From an uncultured Oscillospiraceae bacterium (GTDB lineage: Bacteria; Bacillota; Clostridia; Oscillospirales; Oscillospiraceae), in assembly GCA_910578735.1 (NCBI GenBank), contig CAJTSQ010000025.1, positions 1-35,193 of the forward strand: a stretch of 35,193 nucleotides of DNA. Direction: 5' to 3'. Below, in pieces: positions 23,966-30,968 of this stretch (position 1 is the stretch's first letter; every line of letters starts with the position of its first letter). Both the position numbers and the translations under genes were made by a program. Under the pieces are notes generated by a model, which worked only from the letters and a program-made list of their open reading frames with translations, was not told the origin of the DNA and did not search any database.

Positions 23966-23992
23966 AAGCCCCCGTCCATCGGACGGGGGCTT
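23966..23992 (+). terminator. Terminator of the mgtE operon
   Basis: AAGCCCCCGTCC (23966-23977) and GGACGGGGGCTT (23981-23992), perfect 12-bp stem, then GTTCGGTTT. Confidence 0.85.
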
Positions 23993-24122
23993 GTTCGGTT
24001 TCACGCTGACTCAAATTCTCTCTCCGGCCAGCCTGACGGCTGACAGCTCCTTCGCCAAAGGAGCCTTGGGCCCTGCGGGGGACGGGGGTTCAACAAGTTG
24101 TATCCCCACACACGGGACCTGT

Positions 24123-24446
24123 TTACAGGTTGTCCATATTGCGCAGATAGGCCTCGGCACCGTAGCGCAGGCAGCGCTGGAGCCGGCGCTCCCCCCGCTT
24201 GATGGTGCGGGAGACGGTGGATTTGTCGATGCCCAGCAGCTCGCCGATCTCCCGCATGTTTTTGCCCTCTGCGTAATACAGCAGCATCATCTCCCGCTGT
24301 TTGGCGGTTACGTCCTCCCGCAGGGCCCGGATCAGGTTCCGCTTGAGGCGGCTGATCTCCTGGCTGTTGTCCGCCTGGATCTGCCGGGTGTACATGGCCA
24401 TGTCGGCGGCGTAGACCTTTCCCTTCCTATATCGTGTATTTGGCAT
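24123..24446 (-). CDS. Sigma-70 region 4-like HTH protein
   Basis: 107 aa. The C-terminal half is a region-4 HTH: TAKQREMMLLYYAEGKNMRE, IGELLGIDKSTVSRTIKRGE. There is no region 2, so it cannot act as a normal sigma factor alone. Similar proteins are seen in phages and mobile elements (ArpU/late-regulator style) and as small regulators in Oscillospiraceae. Its start overlaps the end of the partner gene by 20 bp, indicating coupling. The target is unknown. Confidence 0.8.
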   Translation of the reverse strand: MPNTRYRKGKVYAADMAMYTRQIQADNSQEISRLKRNLIRALREDVTAKQREMMLLYYAEGKNMREIGELLGIDKSTVSRTIKRGERRLQRCLRYGAEAYLRNMDNL

Positions 24447-24660
24447 TCCGGCGGTACCCCCTGTCGTAGTAGCGCTCCGTCAGCACGGCCAGCTCCCTGG
24501 CTTCCCGGAGCATGGTGGACAGCATCCGGATACGCCCCTGGAGCTGGCAGCGCCGGTCGGCATTGTCCGTCTGCTCCAGCAAATATTCCAGCTGGCAGAT
24601 ACGCAGGTCCAGCGCATGGGCGTGGGCCCGGTACTCCAGCGACAGTTCCGCTAACGTCAT
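24427..24660 (-). CDS. Small coiled-coil partner of the region-4 protein
   Basis: 77 aa, nearly all helical with heptads (LDLRICQLEYLLEQTDNADR, LQGRIRMLSTMLREARELAV) and a basic tail. It overlaps the downstream HTH gene and shares its promoter region with the divergent tRNA genes. Family not recognised; a partner or adapter of the region-4 protein is inferred from overlap. Confidence 0.65.
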   Translation of the reverse strand: MTLAELSLEYRAHAHALDLRICQLEYLLEQTDNADRRCQLQGRIRMLSTMLREARELAVLTERYYDRGYRRNAKYTI

Positions 24661-24704
24661 TGTAATCCTCCTCTAATTTTGTTAAAAAATTTTTTGGAAT
24701 TTAC

Positions 24705-24733
24705 TTGACATCCCTTCCTTTCTTTGCTATAAT
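24705..24733 (+). promoter_or_regulatory. Consensus promoter of the tRNA-Thr/Tyr unit
   Basis: TTGACA (24705-24710) and TATAAT (24728-24733), 17-bp spacer: a perfect sigma-A promoter. Confidence 0.9.
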
Positions 24734-24761
24734 AACGTCTGCTGTTGGACAGTCGCCATTT

Positions 24762-24837
24762 GCTGGTGTAGCTCAGCCGGTAGAGCAGCTGATTTGTAAT
24801 CAGCAGGTCGGGGGTTCGAATCCGTCCACCAGCTCCA
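24762..24837 (+). tRNA. tRNA-Thr (anticodon UGU)
   Basis: Acceptor GCTGGTG/CACCAGC, anticodon loop TTTGTAA with TGT, T-arm GGTTCGAATCC, encoded CCA at 24835-24837. 76 nt. Confidence 0.95.
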
Positions 24838-24846
24838 ACTAAATAT

Positions 24847-24931
24847 GGAGGAGTTCCCGAGTGGCCAAAGGGGGCAGACTGTAAATCTGTTGCGTTTCGC
24901 TTCGGTGGTTCGAATCCACCCTCCTCCACCA
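24847..24931 (+). tRNA. tRNA-Tyr (anticodon GUA)
   Basis: Acceptor GGAGGAG/CTCCTCC, anticodon loop CTGTAAA with GTA, long variable arm as expected for bacterial tRNA-Tyr, T-arm GGTTCGAATCC, encoded CCA at 24929-24931. Confidence 0.95.
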
Positions 24932-24933
24932 GG

Positions 24934-24966
24934 TCGGAGCAAGGTTTCTTGCTCCGATTTTTTTTA
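24934..24966 (+). terminator. Terminator of the tRNA unit
   Basis: TCGGAGCAAG (24934-24943) and CTTGCTCCGA (24948-24957) followed by a run of about nine T. Confidence 0.9.
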
Positions 24967-24990
24967 TAAGAAAATCGAAAGGGGCTGTGA

Positions 24991-25173
24991 ATGATGGACA
25001 GGACGAGAGGATTGGCCACGGCAGTTCCCGTGTGCTGTACAGCGAAAACTACCCGCCGGCGAGAACGGCTGGGTGGAGCTCCGTCACAAGGACGGCCGGG
25101 CAAGTTGATCTTTGATACCGTGGCCCAGTGGCGGGATTCGGAGCGCGGCTGGGCGGGCAGCTCCGCCACCTGA
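24991..25173 (+). pseudogene. Doubtful small ORF or gene relic
   Basis: A 60-codon frame with GGGGCTGTG before ATG 24991. Another reading, GQDERIGHGSSRVLYSENY shifting into PAGENGWVELRHKDGRAS, also looks protein-like and would imply a frameshifted gene. Neither reading is recognised. Treat as noncoding unless homologs are found. Confidence 0.25.
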
Positions 25174-25185
25174 TCGGGAAGAAAG

Positions 25186-25274
25186 TCGCAGATATAGAAC
25201 CTATGTTCTATATCTGCGATTAGAATACTCTTTACTCCCGGAAATGTCAACAGGTTTATTCGAAAATTTGTTCG
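25186..25274. promoter_or_regulatory. 15-bp inverted repeat with LexA-box-like core, plus second near-match
   Basis: TCGCAGATATAGAAC (25186-25200) and GTTCTATATCTGCGA (25205-25219) are perfect inverted copies around CTAT. The centre GAAC-N4-GTTC is the Gram-positive LexA/DinR box pattern. CGAAAATTTGTTCG (25261-25274) is one base from a second box. No SOS gene lies next to it, so the regulatory meaning is uncertain. Confidence 0.4.
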
Positions 25275-25338
25275 ATTACAGACCGGTTTAAAGGACATTA
25301 CAGAGGGGAGAATCGTGTTCAGAGGCTTGGAACAGGCG

Positions 25339-25373
25339 AAAAAACCGCTCTCCGGCGTGGGCCGGAGAGCGGT
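25339..25373 (-). terminator. Terminator of the P-loop gene
   Basis: ACCGCTCTCCGGC (25344-25356) and GCCGGAGAGCGGT (25361-25373), with T-run TTTTTTCGCC on the minus strand. Confidence 0.9.
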
Positions 25374-25386
25374 TGGTAATTATGGC

Positions 25387-25797
25387 TTAAAAGAACTTCT
25401 TCACGCCATCGGGGGCCAGGGAAGCGTCGTCGCTGATGGTGATGGTGAACTTGATGTTGTGCCGCTCGGCAAACTTGTTCAGCCAGTCCAGGAACTTTTC
25501 CGTCTCATTATCGCAGTCGCCGCCCACGATTTTGGTGAGACTGTCGATAAAGATATGGGTAATGTCGTAATTGCCGGCATACATGCCGCTGATAAAGCCC
25601 TTCAGGGCGGTGTAGTCGGCAATATCATACTCACTGGCCTCCACCAGGCGGATGTGGTAATGGATGTCGAAGGTCAGCTTATTGCCTTTCTCAATGCAGA
25701 CCACGTTGCCGTGCTCGGTCTGAACGGCGTTGTTAATCATTTCGATCACGTTTTTGGTCTTGCCGGAGCCCTTCTTGCCCATGATAACGCGAATCAT
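25387..25797 (-). CDS. Small P-loop ATPase-like protein, 136 aa
   Basis: ATG 25797 is chosen (AAGGAG 8 bp upstream); a GTG at 25806 is in frame but too close. Walker A is MGKKGSGKT at the very N-terminus. A Walker B-like strand ITHIFIDSLT (~77-86) and a sensor-like TITISDDASLAPDGVKKFF end complete a minimal RecA-like NTPase. It is small, with no visible partner domain. Similar short P-loop proteins are conserved in Clostridia without known function. It has its own promoter and terminator, so it is an independent unit. Confidence 0.82.
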   Translation of the reverse strand: MIRVIMGKKGSGKTKNVIEMINNAVQTEHGNVVCIEKGNKLTFDIHYHIRLVEASEYDIADYTALKGFISGMYAGNYDITHIFIDSLTKIVGGDCDNETEKFLDWLNKFAERHNIKFTITISDDASLAPDGVKKFF

Positions 25798-25851
25798 GTG
25801 TATCACTCCTTACTGATTTGACATTGGGGTGAACGCCCTCTGTTTATCTAT

Positions 25852-25880
25852 ACTCTACCATATCACAGCATTTATTTCAA
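25852..25880 (-). promoter_or_regulatory. Promoter of the P-loop gene
   Basis: Minus-strand TTGAAA (25880-25875) and TAGAGT (25857-25852), 17-bp spacer. Confidence 0.55.
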
Positions 25881-26003
25881 CTAAAATAATTGTGAATTTT
25901 TTGAGGGCTTAAAAACGGCCCGGCCCATGCTCCTTTTCACCGCCGTACAATATCCAGGCAGAGGTCCGGCTGTTCCCGAAAAGTCAAGAGAAAATCTGAA
26001 AAA

Positions 26004-26052
26004 TACAAGAAGTAACCGCCCCTCCGTCCAAAGAGTGCGGTTACTTCTTGTA
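26004..26052 (-). terminator. Terminator of pgi
   Basis: TACAAGAAGTAACCGC (26004-26019) and GCGGTTACTTCTTGTA (26037-26052), perfect 16-bp stem, with TTTTTC following on the minus strand. Confidence 0.85.
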
Positions 26053-26138
26053 GCATAAACCATTGGGCTAACCGTCTGCCGGCAGCGCCCTTTCTATATC
26101 ATTAGTTTAATCATACGGTTTGGTATTGTCCCTGCGGA

Positions 26139-27464
26139 TTACAGCTTGGACAGCAGCTCTTTGCGCAGGTCTTCATAGCCGGGTTTGCCCAGCAGGGCGA
26201 ACATGTTCTTCTTATAGGCCTCCACGCCGGGCTGGTTGAAGGGGTTGACCTCCAGCAGGTGGCCGGACAGGCCGCAGACGTACTCGAAGAAGTAAATCAG
26301 ATAGCCCACGCTCTTCTCGCTGATCTTGGGCAGCTCAATGAGCACGTTGGGCACGCCGCCGTCCACATGGGCCAGGATGGTGCCCCGCATAGCCTGCTCG
26401 GCCACGAAGGACAGGGGCTTGCCGGACAGGAAGTTGAGGCCGTCCACGTTGGCGGGGTCGTTGGGGATGGTGTACGCGCCCTCGGGCTCAAACTTCACCA
26501 CGGTCTCGAACATCAGGCGCTCGCCGTCCTGGATATACTGGCCCATGGAGTGGAGGTCGGCGGTAAACTCCACGCTGGCGGGAAACAGGCCCTTGCCGTC
26601 TTTGCCCTCGCTCTCGCCATAGAGCTGCTTCCACCACTCGGCGAAGAAGCGGAACTTGGGCTCGTAGCCGGCCAACACCTCGATGCTCTTGCCGGCCTGA
26701 TACAGGCCATGGCGGGCGGCAGCGTACTGCCAGGCGGGGTTGTCCAGACCGGGGAGGGTGAGTTCTTCCATGGCCTGGCGGGCGCCGCCCATCAGGGCGT
26801 CGATGTCCACGCCGGCCACGGCGATGGGCAGCAGGCCCACGGCGGTGAGGACGGAGAACCGGCCGCCCACGTCGTCAGGCACTACGAACTCCTCATAGCC
26901 CTCAGCGTCGGCCAGGCCCTTCAGTGCGCCCCGGGCCTTGTCGGTGGTGGCGTAGATGCGCTCTTTGGCCCCCTCCTTGCCATACTTCTTCTCCAGCAGC
27001 TCCTTGAAGATGCGGAAGGAGACGGCGGGCTCGGTGGTGGTGCCCGACTTGGAGATGACGTTCACCGAGAAGTCCCGGTCGCCGATGAGGTCGATGAGCT
27101 CCAGCAGGGCGTCGGTGGACAGGCCGTTGCCGGCGAAGAAGACGTCGGGGGTGTCTTTTTTCTTCAGGTTGTAGTTATTGGACTTGATGACCTCGATGAC
27201 CGCCCGGGCCCCCAGGTAGGAGCCGCCGATACCGATGACCACCAGCACCTGAGACTGCTGCTGAATCCTTTTGGCCGCGGCCTGGATGCGGGCAAACTCC
27301 TCCTTGTCGTAGTCGCGGGGCAGGAATACCCAGCCGGTGAAGTCGCCGCCCGGGCCAGTGTGGGCGGCTACCATCTCTGCGGCCTTGGCCAGCCGGTCCT
27401 GCCGGGAGGTGAGGTAGTCCTCGGGAATAAAGCCGTTGAGTTTGGAAAGGTCGAGTTTTAACAT
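26139..27464 (-). CDS. pgi: Glucose-6-phosphate isomerase
   Basis: 441 aa, the short bacterial form. Interconverts glucose-6-P and fructose-6-P in glycolysis/gluconeogenesis. Two SIS domains are visible: VLVVIGIGGSYLGARAVIEV and DFSVNVISKSGTTTEPAVSF. VGGRFSVLTAVGLLPIA matches the family signature, and NPFNQPGVEAYK carries the catalytic region near the C-terminus. AGGAGG precedes ATG 27464. Single-gene unit with its own promoter and terminator. Confidence 0.96.
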   Translation of the reverse strand: MLKLDLSKLNGFIPEDYLTSRQDRLAKAAEMVAAHTGPGGDFTGWVFLPRDYDKEEFARIQAAAKRIQQQSQVLVVIGIGGSYLGARAVIEVIKSNNYNLKKKDTPDVFFAGNGLSTDALLELIDLIGDRDFSVNVISKSGTTTEPAVSFRIFKELLEKKYGKEGAKERIYATTDKARGALKGLADAEGYEEFVVPDDVGGRFSVLTAVGLLPIAVAGVDIDALMGGARQAMEELTLPGLDNPAWQYAAARHGLYQAGKSIEVLAGYEPKFRFFAEWWKQLYGESEGKDGKGLFPASVEFTADLHSMGQYIQDGERLMFETVVKFEPEGAYTIPNDPANVDGLNFLSGKPLSFVAEQAMRGTILAHVDGGVPNVLIELPKISEKSVGYLIYFFEYVCGLSGHLLEVNPFNQPGVEAYKKNMFALLGKPGYEDLRKELLSKL

Positions 27465-27505
27465 GGAACATTCCTCCTGTGAAAGAATGGGTCAGAACTG
27501 ACTTT

Positions 27506-27514
27506 ATTATACCA
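27506..27514 (-). promoter_or_regulatory. Extended -10 promoter of pgi
   Basis: Minus-strand TGGTATAAT (27514-27506) is an extended -10; no strong -35 at the ideal distance. Confidence 0.6.
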
Positions 27515-27602
27515 TACTCCCCGGAATATTTCACCAAGAATTTTGAATTAATTCGCTGCCGAGAAAATTTATGAGCTGCCTCAAAAAAATTTAAAATTTC
27601 TA

Positions 27603-27631
27603 TTGACAAAAAACCTTCTTACAGGTATAAT
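27603..27631 (+). promoter_or_regulatory. Consensus promoter of tRNA-Val
   Basis: TTGACA (27603-27608) and TATAAT (27626-27631), 17-bp spacer. Confidence 0.9.
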
Positions 27632-27645
27632 AATTTTTGCTGTTC

Positions 27646-27721
27646 GGACGATTAGCTCAGCTGGTAGAGCATCCGCTTGACGTGCGGGAGGTCACAGGTT
27701 CAAGTCCTGTATCGTCCACCA
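27646..27721 (+). tRNA. tRNA-Val (anticodon GAC)
   Basis: Acceptor GGACGAT/ATCGTCC, anticodon loop TTGACGT with GAC, T-arm CAGGTTCAAGTCCTG, encoded CCA at 27719-27721. A likely integration site for the phage-like island to its right. Confidence 0.95.
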
Positions 27722-27733
27722 CCTTAAGAAAGT

Positions 27734-27770
27734 CCGCTATCCCTTGTGCTGCATGGGGTAGCGGGTTTTT
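27734..27770 (+). terminator. Terminator of tRNA-Val
   Basis: CCGCTATCCC (27734-27743) pairs with GGGGTAGCGG (27755-27764, one G-U), then GTTTTT. Confidence 0.75.
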
Positions 27771-27791
27771 CTTTCCCCTGATTTTAGCCGT

Positions 27792-27822
27792 TTTGGTCGT
27801 TGTTTGGTCGTTATGGTCAGTT
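27792..27822. repeat. Three short direct repeats downstream of tRNA-Val
   Basis: TTTGGTCGTT (27792-27801), TTTGGTCGTT (27803-27812) and ATGGTCAGTT (27813-27822), period 10-11 bp, noncoding. The location suggests integrase arm-type sites or an attachment-site remnant of the island. Confidence 0.45.
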
Positions 27823-27952
27823 ATAAGCACAGAATTAGGGGGGCAACAAGAACCAGAGGACGAGTTGAACATTGTGTTTGCCAAGATGGGAGAGTGCCTT
27901 CAGTCGTCTCAATGGGCTCTGTTTACTTTACTAATACCTTTACAAATTCCCC

Positions 27953-27982
27953 TTGACTTTGATAAGACCTCTATGATAAAAT
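27953..27982 (+). promoter_or_regulatory. Possible promoter of the fic gene
   Basis: TTGACT (27953-27958) and TAAAAT (27977-27982), 18-bp spacer, immediately before a large inverted repeat. Confidence 0.5.
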
Positions 27983-27984
27983 CG

Positions 27985-28022
27985 AGTCCATTCACAAAAA
28001 ATAGTTATTTTGTGAATGGACT
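27985..28022. promoter_or_regulatory. 15-bp perfect inverted repeat, candidate Fic operator
   Basis: AGTCCATTCACAAAA (27985-27999) and TTTTGTGAATGGACT (28008-28022) are exact inverted copies around AATAGTTA. It starts 3 bp after the -10 box, so a bound protein would block transcription. It may also form a leader hairpin. Confidence 0.6.
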
Positions 28023-28084
28023 TATCGATTCGAGAGACACTTTGTCAAAATAGCGTTAAAAAGCAAATGCTCGGAGGTGAACTA

Positions 28085-29296
28085 ATGAACTATATCACAC
28101 TTTCAGACCTTTACTATAAGAATAAAGCCGACTATGAGCAGCAATACCAAGAACGCTACCACAGCGAGTACTCAGTACACTTGGACTTTGAGGTATCTGG
28201 TCACCGTGCGTTTTTTGTGCAGACGCCGGAGGTTTATCACATGTTAACAGACATTCTAAGGATGAACCAAGCGGTGTCCAATTTGTGCAACTCATTGCCC
28301 GGAGCGGCGACCCATCAGTTTTCGAGGCGGTGCTTAATAGACGAAATTGTGTTGACGAACAGCATTGAGGGCGTCAGGAGCACCAGAAAAGAAATCAGTG
28401 ATATTCTGGATGAGCTAGAGACGAAAAGTAAGGGGAAACGTTTCTACGGACTGGTGAAAAAATATAACATGCTTATGGTTAAAGAGGAACTACCCCTCAA
28501 CACATGTCAGGACATCCGGGATATCTACGACGAATTAGCTTTGGCTGAGGTTGCGGAGGAAAACCCGGAAAACGTTCCCGACGGACAATTTTTTAGGAAA
28601 GACTCCGTCAGCGTATACAGCCCAACGCAGAAAGAAATTCATAAGGGTCTATACCCAGAGGAAAAAATCATTCAGGCCACAGAGCAAGCTTTGGACTTTC
28701 TGAACAACGACAAAAGCGAAATATTGTTCAAAATTGCGATTTTCCATTATCTGCTGGAATATATCCATCCGTTTTACGATGGAAATGGCCGCTTGGGAAG
28801 ATTTATTTGCAGCTATTTGTTGTCTCAGGAGTTGGAACCGGTGACTGGATACCGCATCTCTTACACCATAAAAGAGAATATCAACGATTATTACCATGCC
28901 TTTACTATCTGCAACAATTCTCTTAATCGGGGGGATCTGACACCGTTTCTCCACATGTTCCTAAGTCTCATTCAAATTTCAGTAGAGAAACTGAAAAATT
29001 CCCTCCAACAGGGTTTTACCAGACTAAACCGCTGTACCCAGAAAATTCCGGATGTTTTCCCACAGGCAGATATTACGTTAGAAACCCTGTGTCACCTACT
29101 AATCCAAGCAGCGCTGTTCTCTGAGCATGGTGTCCCAACAAACGTAGTTCTCAACCATGTCGAAATCAGCAGGGGCACACTTAACAAGAAACTGGAAGAA
29201 TTTCCGGATGGGTTGTTGATTAAAAAGAGACGAGGCAATACCAATTACTACTCCATCGACATCGCAGCCTTTGAGGGTTACCCCACAGAAGGATAA
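28085..29296 (+). CDS. Fic-domain protein with C-terminal winged-helix
   Basis: 403 aa from ATG 28085 behind CTCGGAGGTG; the frame is open from 28016, but that part lies in the leader. The Fic core has the full catalytic motif HPFYDGNGRLGR (228-239), so transfer of AMP (or another nucleotide) to a target hydroxyl is expected. The inhibitory helix motif TNSIEG (91-96, pattern S/T-x3-E-G/N) precedes it, which is the class II, self-inhibited type. The last ~60 residues (TLETLCHLLIQAAL, SRGTLNKKLEEFPDGLLIKK) form a winged helix able to bind DNA. The gene is AT-rich against its surroundings, so it was probably acquired. No separate antitoxin ORF is seen. Confidence 0.9.
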   Translation: MNYITLSDLYYKNKADYEQQYQERYHSEYSVHLDFEVSGHRAFFVQTPEVYHMLTDILRMNQAVSNLCNSLPGAATHQFSRRCLIDEIVLTNSIEGVRSTRKEISDILDELETKSKGKRFYGLVKKYNMLMVKEELPLNTCQDIRDIYDELALAEVAEENPENVPDGQFFRKDSVSVYSPTQKEIHKGLYPEEKIIQATEQALDFLNNDKSEILFKIAIFHYLLEYIHPFYDGNGRLGRFICSYLLSQELEPVTGYRISYTIKENINDYYHAFTICNNSLNRGDLTPFLHMFLSLIQISVEKLKNSLQQGFTRLNRCTQKIPDVFPQADITLETLCHLLIQAALFSEHGVPTNVVLNHVEISRGTLNKKLEEFPDGLLIKKRRGNTNYYSIDIAAFEGYPTEG

Positions 29297-29302
29297 AAAC
29301 GG

Positions 29303-29334
29303 ACCCGCTTCAGTTCATCTGGACCGAAGCGGGT
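29303..29334. terminator. Bidirectional terminator after fic
   Basis: ACCCGCTTC (29303-29311) and GAAGCGGGT (29326-29334), then TTGCTTT. It separates fic from the convergent phage-like cassette. Confidence 0.75.
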
Positions 29335-29339
29335 TTGCT

Positions 29340-29618
29340 TTATGTAAGAACCGTAACTATCAAAAATGTGTCATGCTCCGCCCGCAGACGTTGAAACAGG
29401 TGTGTGGAGAATTTCGTCCCTCTGGACGGGTCGTAGCTGTCCACGGCCCGCAGCACAGCGATAAAGCCGGCCTGGGTCAGGTCCTCAATGGTAGTCCCGC
29501 CCAGGCCAGCCCAACGTGTGGCCTGAGCATAGACCATGCGCTGTACCTGGTGCCACAGCTCCACGATCCTGTCACGGTCCCCGGCCTGAATCAGCGCCAC
29601 CAGCTCCTCGTTGCTCAC
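29340..29618 (-). pseudogene. Sigma-70 region 2-like protein, truncated
   Basis: 92 aa, GTG start at 29618 behind GAAGGAGGGG. VALIQAGDRDRIVELWHQVQ, TTIEDLTQAGFIAVLRAVDS and YDPSRGTKFSTHLFQRLRAE match sigma-70 region 2 of phage/element-type sigma factors. Where region 2.4 and regions 3-4 should follow, the sequence reads HDTFLIVTVLT and stops. The promoter-binding parts are absent, so a 3' truncation at the island end is likely. Last gene of the minus-strand cassette. Confidence 0.7.
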
Positions 29619-29641
29619 GATACCCCTCCTTCGAAATAGAA

Positions 29642-29670
29642 GGACAGGGTGGAAGCTCCCTGTCCCTTTT
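29642..29670. terminator. Terminator-like hairpin inside the cassette
   Basis: GGACAGGG (29642-29649) and CCCTGTCC (29658-29665). It lies between the 213-aa gene and the sigma fragment. The T-run is on the plus strand (CTTTTTG); the minus-strand tail is weaker. Confidence 0.5.
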
Positions 29671-29672
29671 TG

Positions 29673-30314
29673 TTAAAAGTTCTTGATTGTGTTCTCAGTC
29701 AGCTTCTCCCACTGGCTGGAGATAGAAAGTACATATCTGGGTTCCCCCTTTCCGTGGGCCTGTCCAGTACAAATCCGGGCCGTGTCCTCCAGGTTCTTCC
29801 ATGCGTCCATAATGTCGTTGGCCACCGCCTTTTGGCGTACTGCGATCAACTCCCGGCGGGTCTGGGTGTCCTTCGTGTCTTTCAGCAGCTTTTCGACGTG
29901 CTGAGCAATCAGCCGCAGCATGGTTGGGTTGTCCTCATATCGGTCCAGGAGCGCCCCCAGATCATCAACGGTCAGAATCCCGCTATTTAACAGCTCCAAA
30001 CCGGCCCGGTCAATATCCTCCGGTCTGGCTTGGTTCACTTTGGCAAAAGCGCTCTTTAGGTCCTTGCCGATCTCCTCCATCTCCCGCACGAAGTCCTCCC
30101 ACGCAGCAGTCTCCGCTTTTTTAAAAGCGGCCTTTGCCTGATTATAATCATACTCTGCTTTCATGCCGAAGGTATCGGCAAGGCTGGGGTTCCTCTGAAC
30201 GTCCTCCATATCCCTCTTTTTGGATAACATCAGGTTGTATGCCTCTGTGTATCGGGTCCTGGCCTCTTTGAAAGCGTAGTCCAGCCGGTCAGCAAACATT
30301 TTGTATCCACTCAT
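29673..30314 (-). CDS. Phage-like helical protein, 213 aa
   Basis: Not recognised. Almost wholly alpha-helical with long charged stretches (DRLDYAFKEARTRYTEAYNL, YDYNQAKAAFKKAETAAWED, VEKLLKDTKDTQTRRELIAV) and no membrane segment. AAGGAG stands 7 bp before ATG 30314. It follows the Cys-rich gene in the same direction. The overall look is of a coiled-coil structural or accessory tail protein; no function can be claimed. Confidence 0.7.
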   Translation of the reverse strand: MSGYKMFADRLDYAFKEARTRYTEAYNLMLSKKRDMEDVQRNPSLADTFGMKAEYDYNQAKAAFKKAETAAWEDFVREMEEIGKDLKSAFAKVNQARPEDIDRAGLELLNSGILTVDDLGALLDRYEDNPTMLRLIAQHVEKLLKDTKDTQTRRELIAVRQKAVANDIMDAWKNLEDTARICTGQAHGKGEPRYVLSISSQWEKLTENTIKNF

Positions 30315-30330
30315 AAAAACACTCCTTTTT

Positions 30331-30660
30331 TTATTTTACCAGGGCACAGCTGCCATCCTCATAAAGGGCGCAGCTCTTGCCACAATGGGCCATACCGGGC
30401 CAGGGGCAGGCCGTCCCGGCCCCCATGCGCCGCCCCTTGATACCACACCCCACCTCGGGGATATACAGGGCACAGGACGTATCACAGCGGGCGTCGTACA
30501 TCCGGCCTTTGAGCGGACAGGTCTTGTCCAGCTTCACCGGCCCCAGGTCCGGGGGCGGGGCTTGATTCTTTGCGACCTCGTTTACATCGTGGAGGGCGCT
30601 TTGCGGTATCATCCCTTTTGTGGTTCTTATCATTGGCTCATGTTCAATCATCTTCTGCAT
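30331..30660 (-). CDS. Cys-rich phage-type protein, 109 aa
   Basis: Starts at ATG 30660 behind AGGAGG. The C-terminal half contains repeated Cys motifs, CPLKGRMYDARCDTSCALYI and CPWPGMAHCGKSCALYEDGS, probably two zinc-binding knuckles (C-x3-CALY pattern). The N-terminal ~45 residues are hydrophilic and Pro-rich. Similar CALY-motif proteins occur in Oscillospiraceae phages and elements. The role is unknown. It sits 11 bp downstream of the chaperone-like gene, so it is operonic. Confidence 0.7.
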   Translation of the reverse strand: MQKMIEHEPMIRTTKGMIPQSALHDVNEVAKNQAPPPDLGPVKLDKTCPLKGRMYDARCDTSCALYIPEVGCGIKGRRMGAGTACPWPGMAHCGKSCALYEDGSCALVK

Positions 30661-30671
30661 AGTAGTCCTCC

Positions 30672-30956
30672 TCAGATATTTGGGTAGATCGTTTTGGCCG
30701 GGGACAGATAGAAGTCAACCAGGGCCAGTGCGGCAAGCTCCAGATCGGTCATATCCATTTCTTCAAGGGGCGGTAACTGCTCCCCGGTACAGAGGGTAAT
30801 AAAATCACGCTGCTCTCCTCGAAGCTGTCTCCTTGTGATTTCCCCAGCCCTCAAACGGTCCTCCCCTGTCACAATCCTGTCAATGGCTTCATCCACTTCC
30901 AGGGTCCGGGTGGGCAGCCGGTACACCCTTCCGCAAGTCACATAGTAATATTCCAC
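30672..30956 (-). CDS. Tail-assembly-chaperone-like protein, copy 2
   Basis: 94 aa with a GTG start at 30956; its ribosome binding site AAGGAGGAG begins at the stop of the tape measure gene. It is clearly paralogous to the 33033-33368 product: YRLPTRTLEVDEAIDRI against YILPTRTIAVDDKMSRL, then GEITRRQLRGEQRDFI against GEITRREVMEGQHRFV, then a shared LE-xD block. The small acidic/helical form and the position beside a tape measure protein fit a tail assembly chaperone (gpG-like). A copy downstream of the tape measure gene is unusual. Confidence 0.7.
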   Translation of the reverse strand: MEYYYVTCGRVYRLPTRTLEVDEAIDRIVTGEDRLRAGEITRRQLRGEQRDFITLCTGEQLPPLEEMDMTDLELAALALVDFYLSPAKTIYPNI

Positions 30957-30968
30957 ACTCTCCTCCTT

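Noticed and set aside
24657..25298. 213-aa minus-strand frame across tRNA-Thr and tRNA-Tyr
   Set aside because: The segments reading GGGWIRTTEAKR and GLEPPKR-like text are the familiar false translations of tRNA genes.
26259..27461. 400-aa plus-strand open frame opposite pgi
   Set aside because: Shadow of pgi codons without ribosome binding site or motif.
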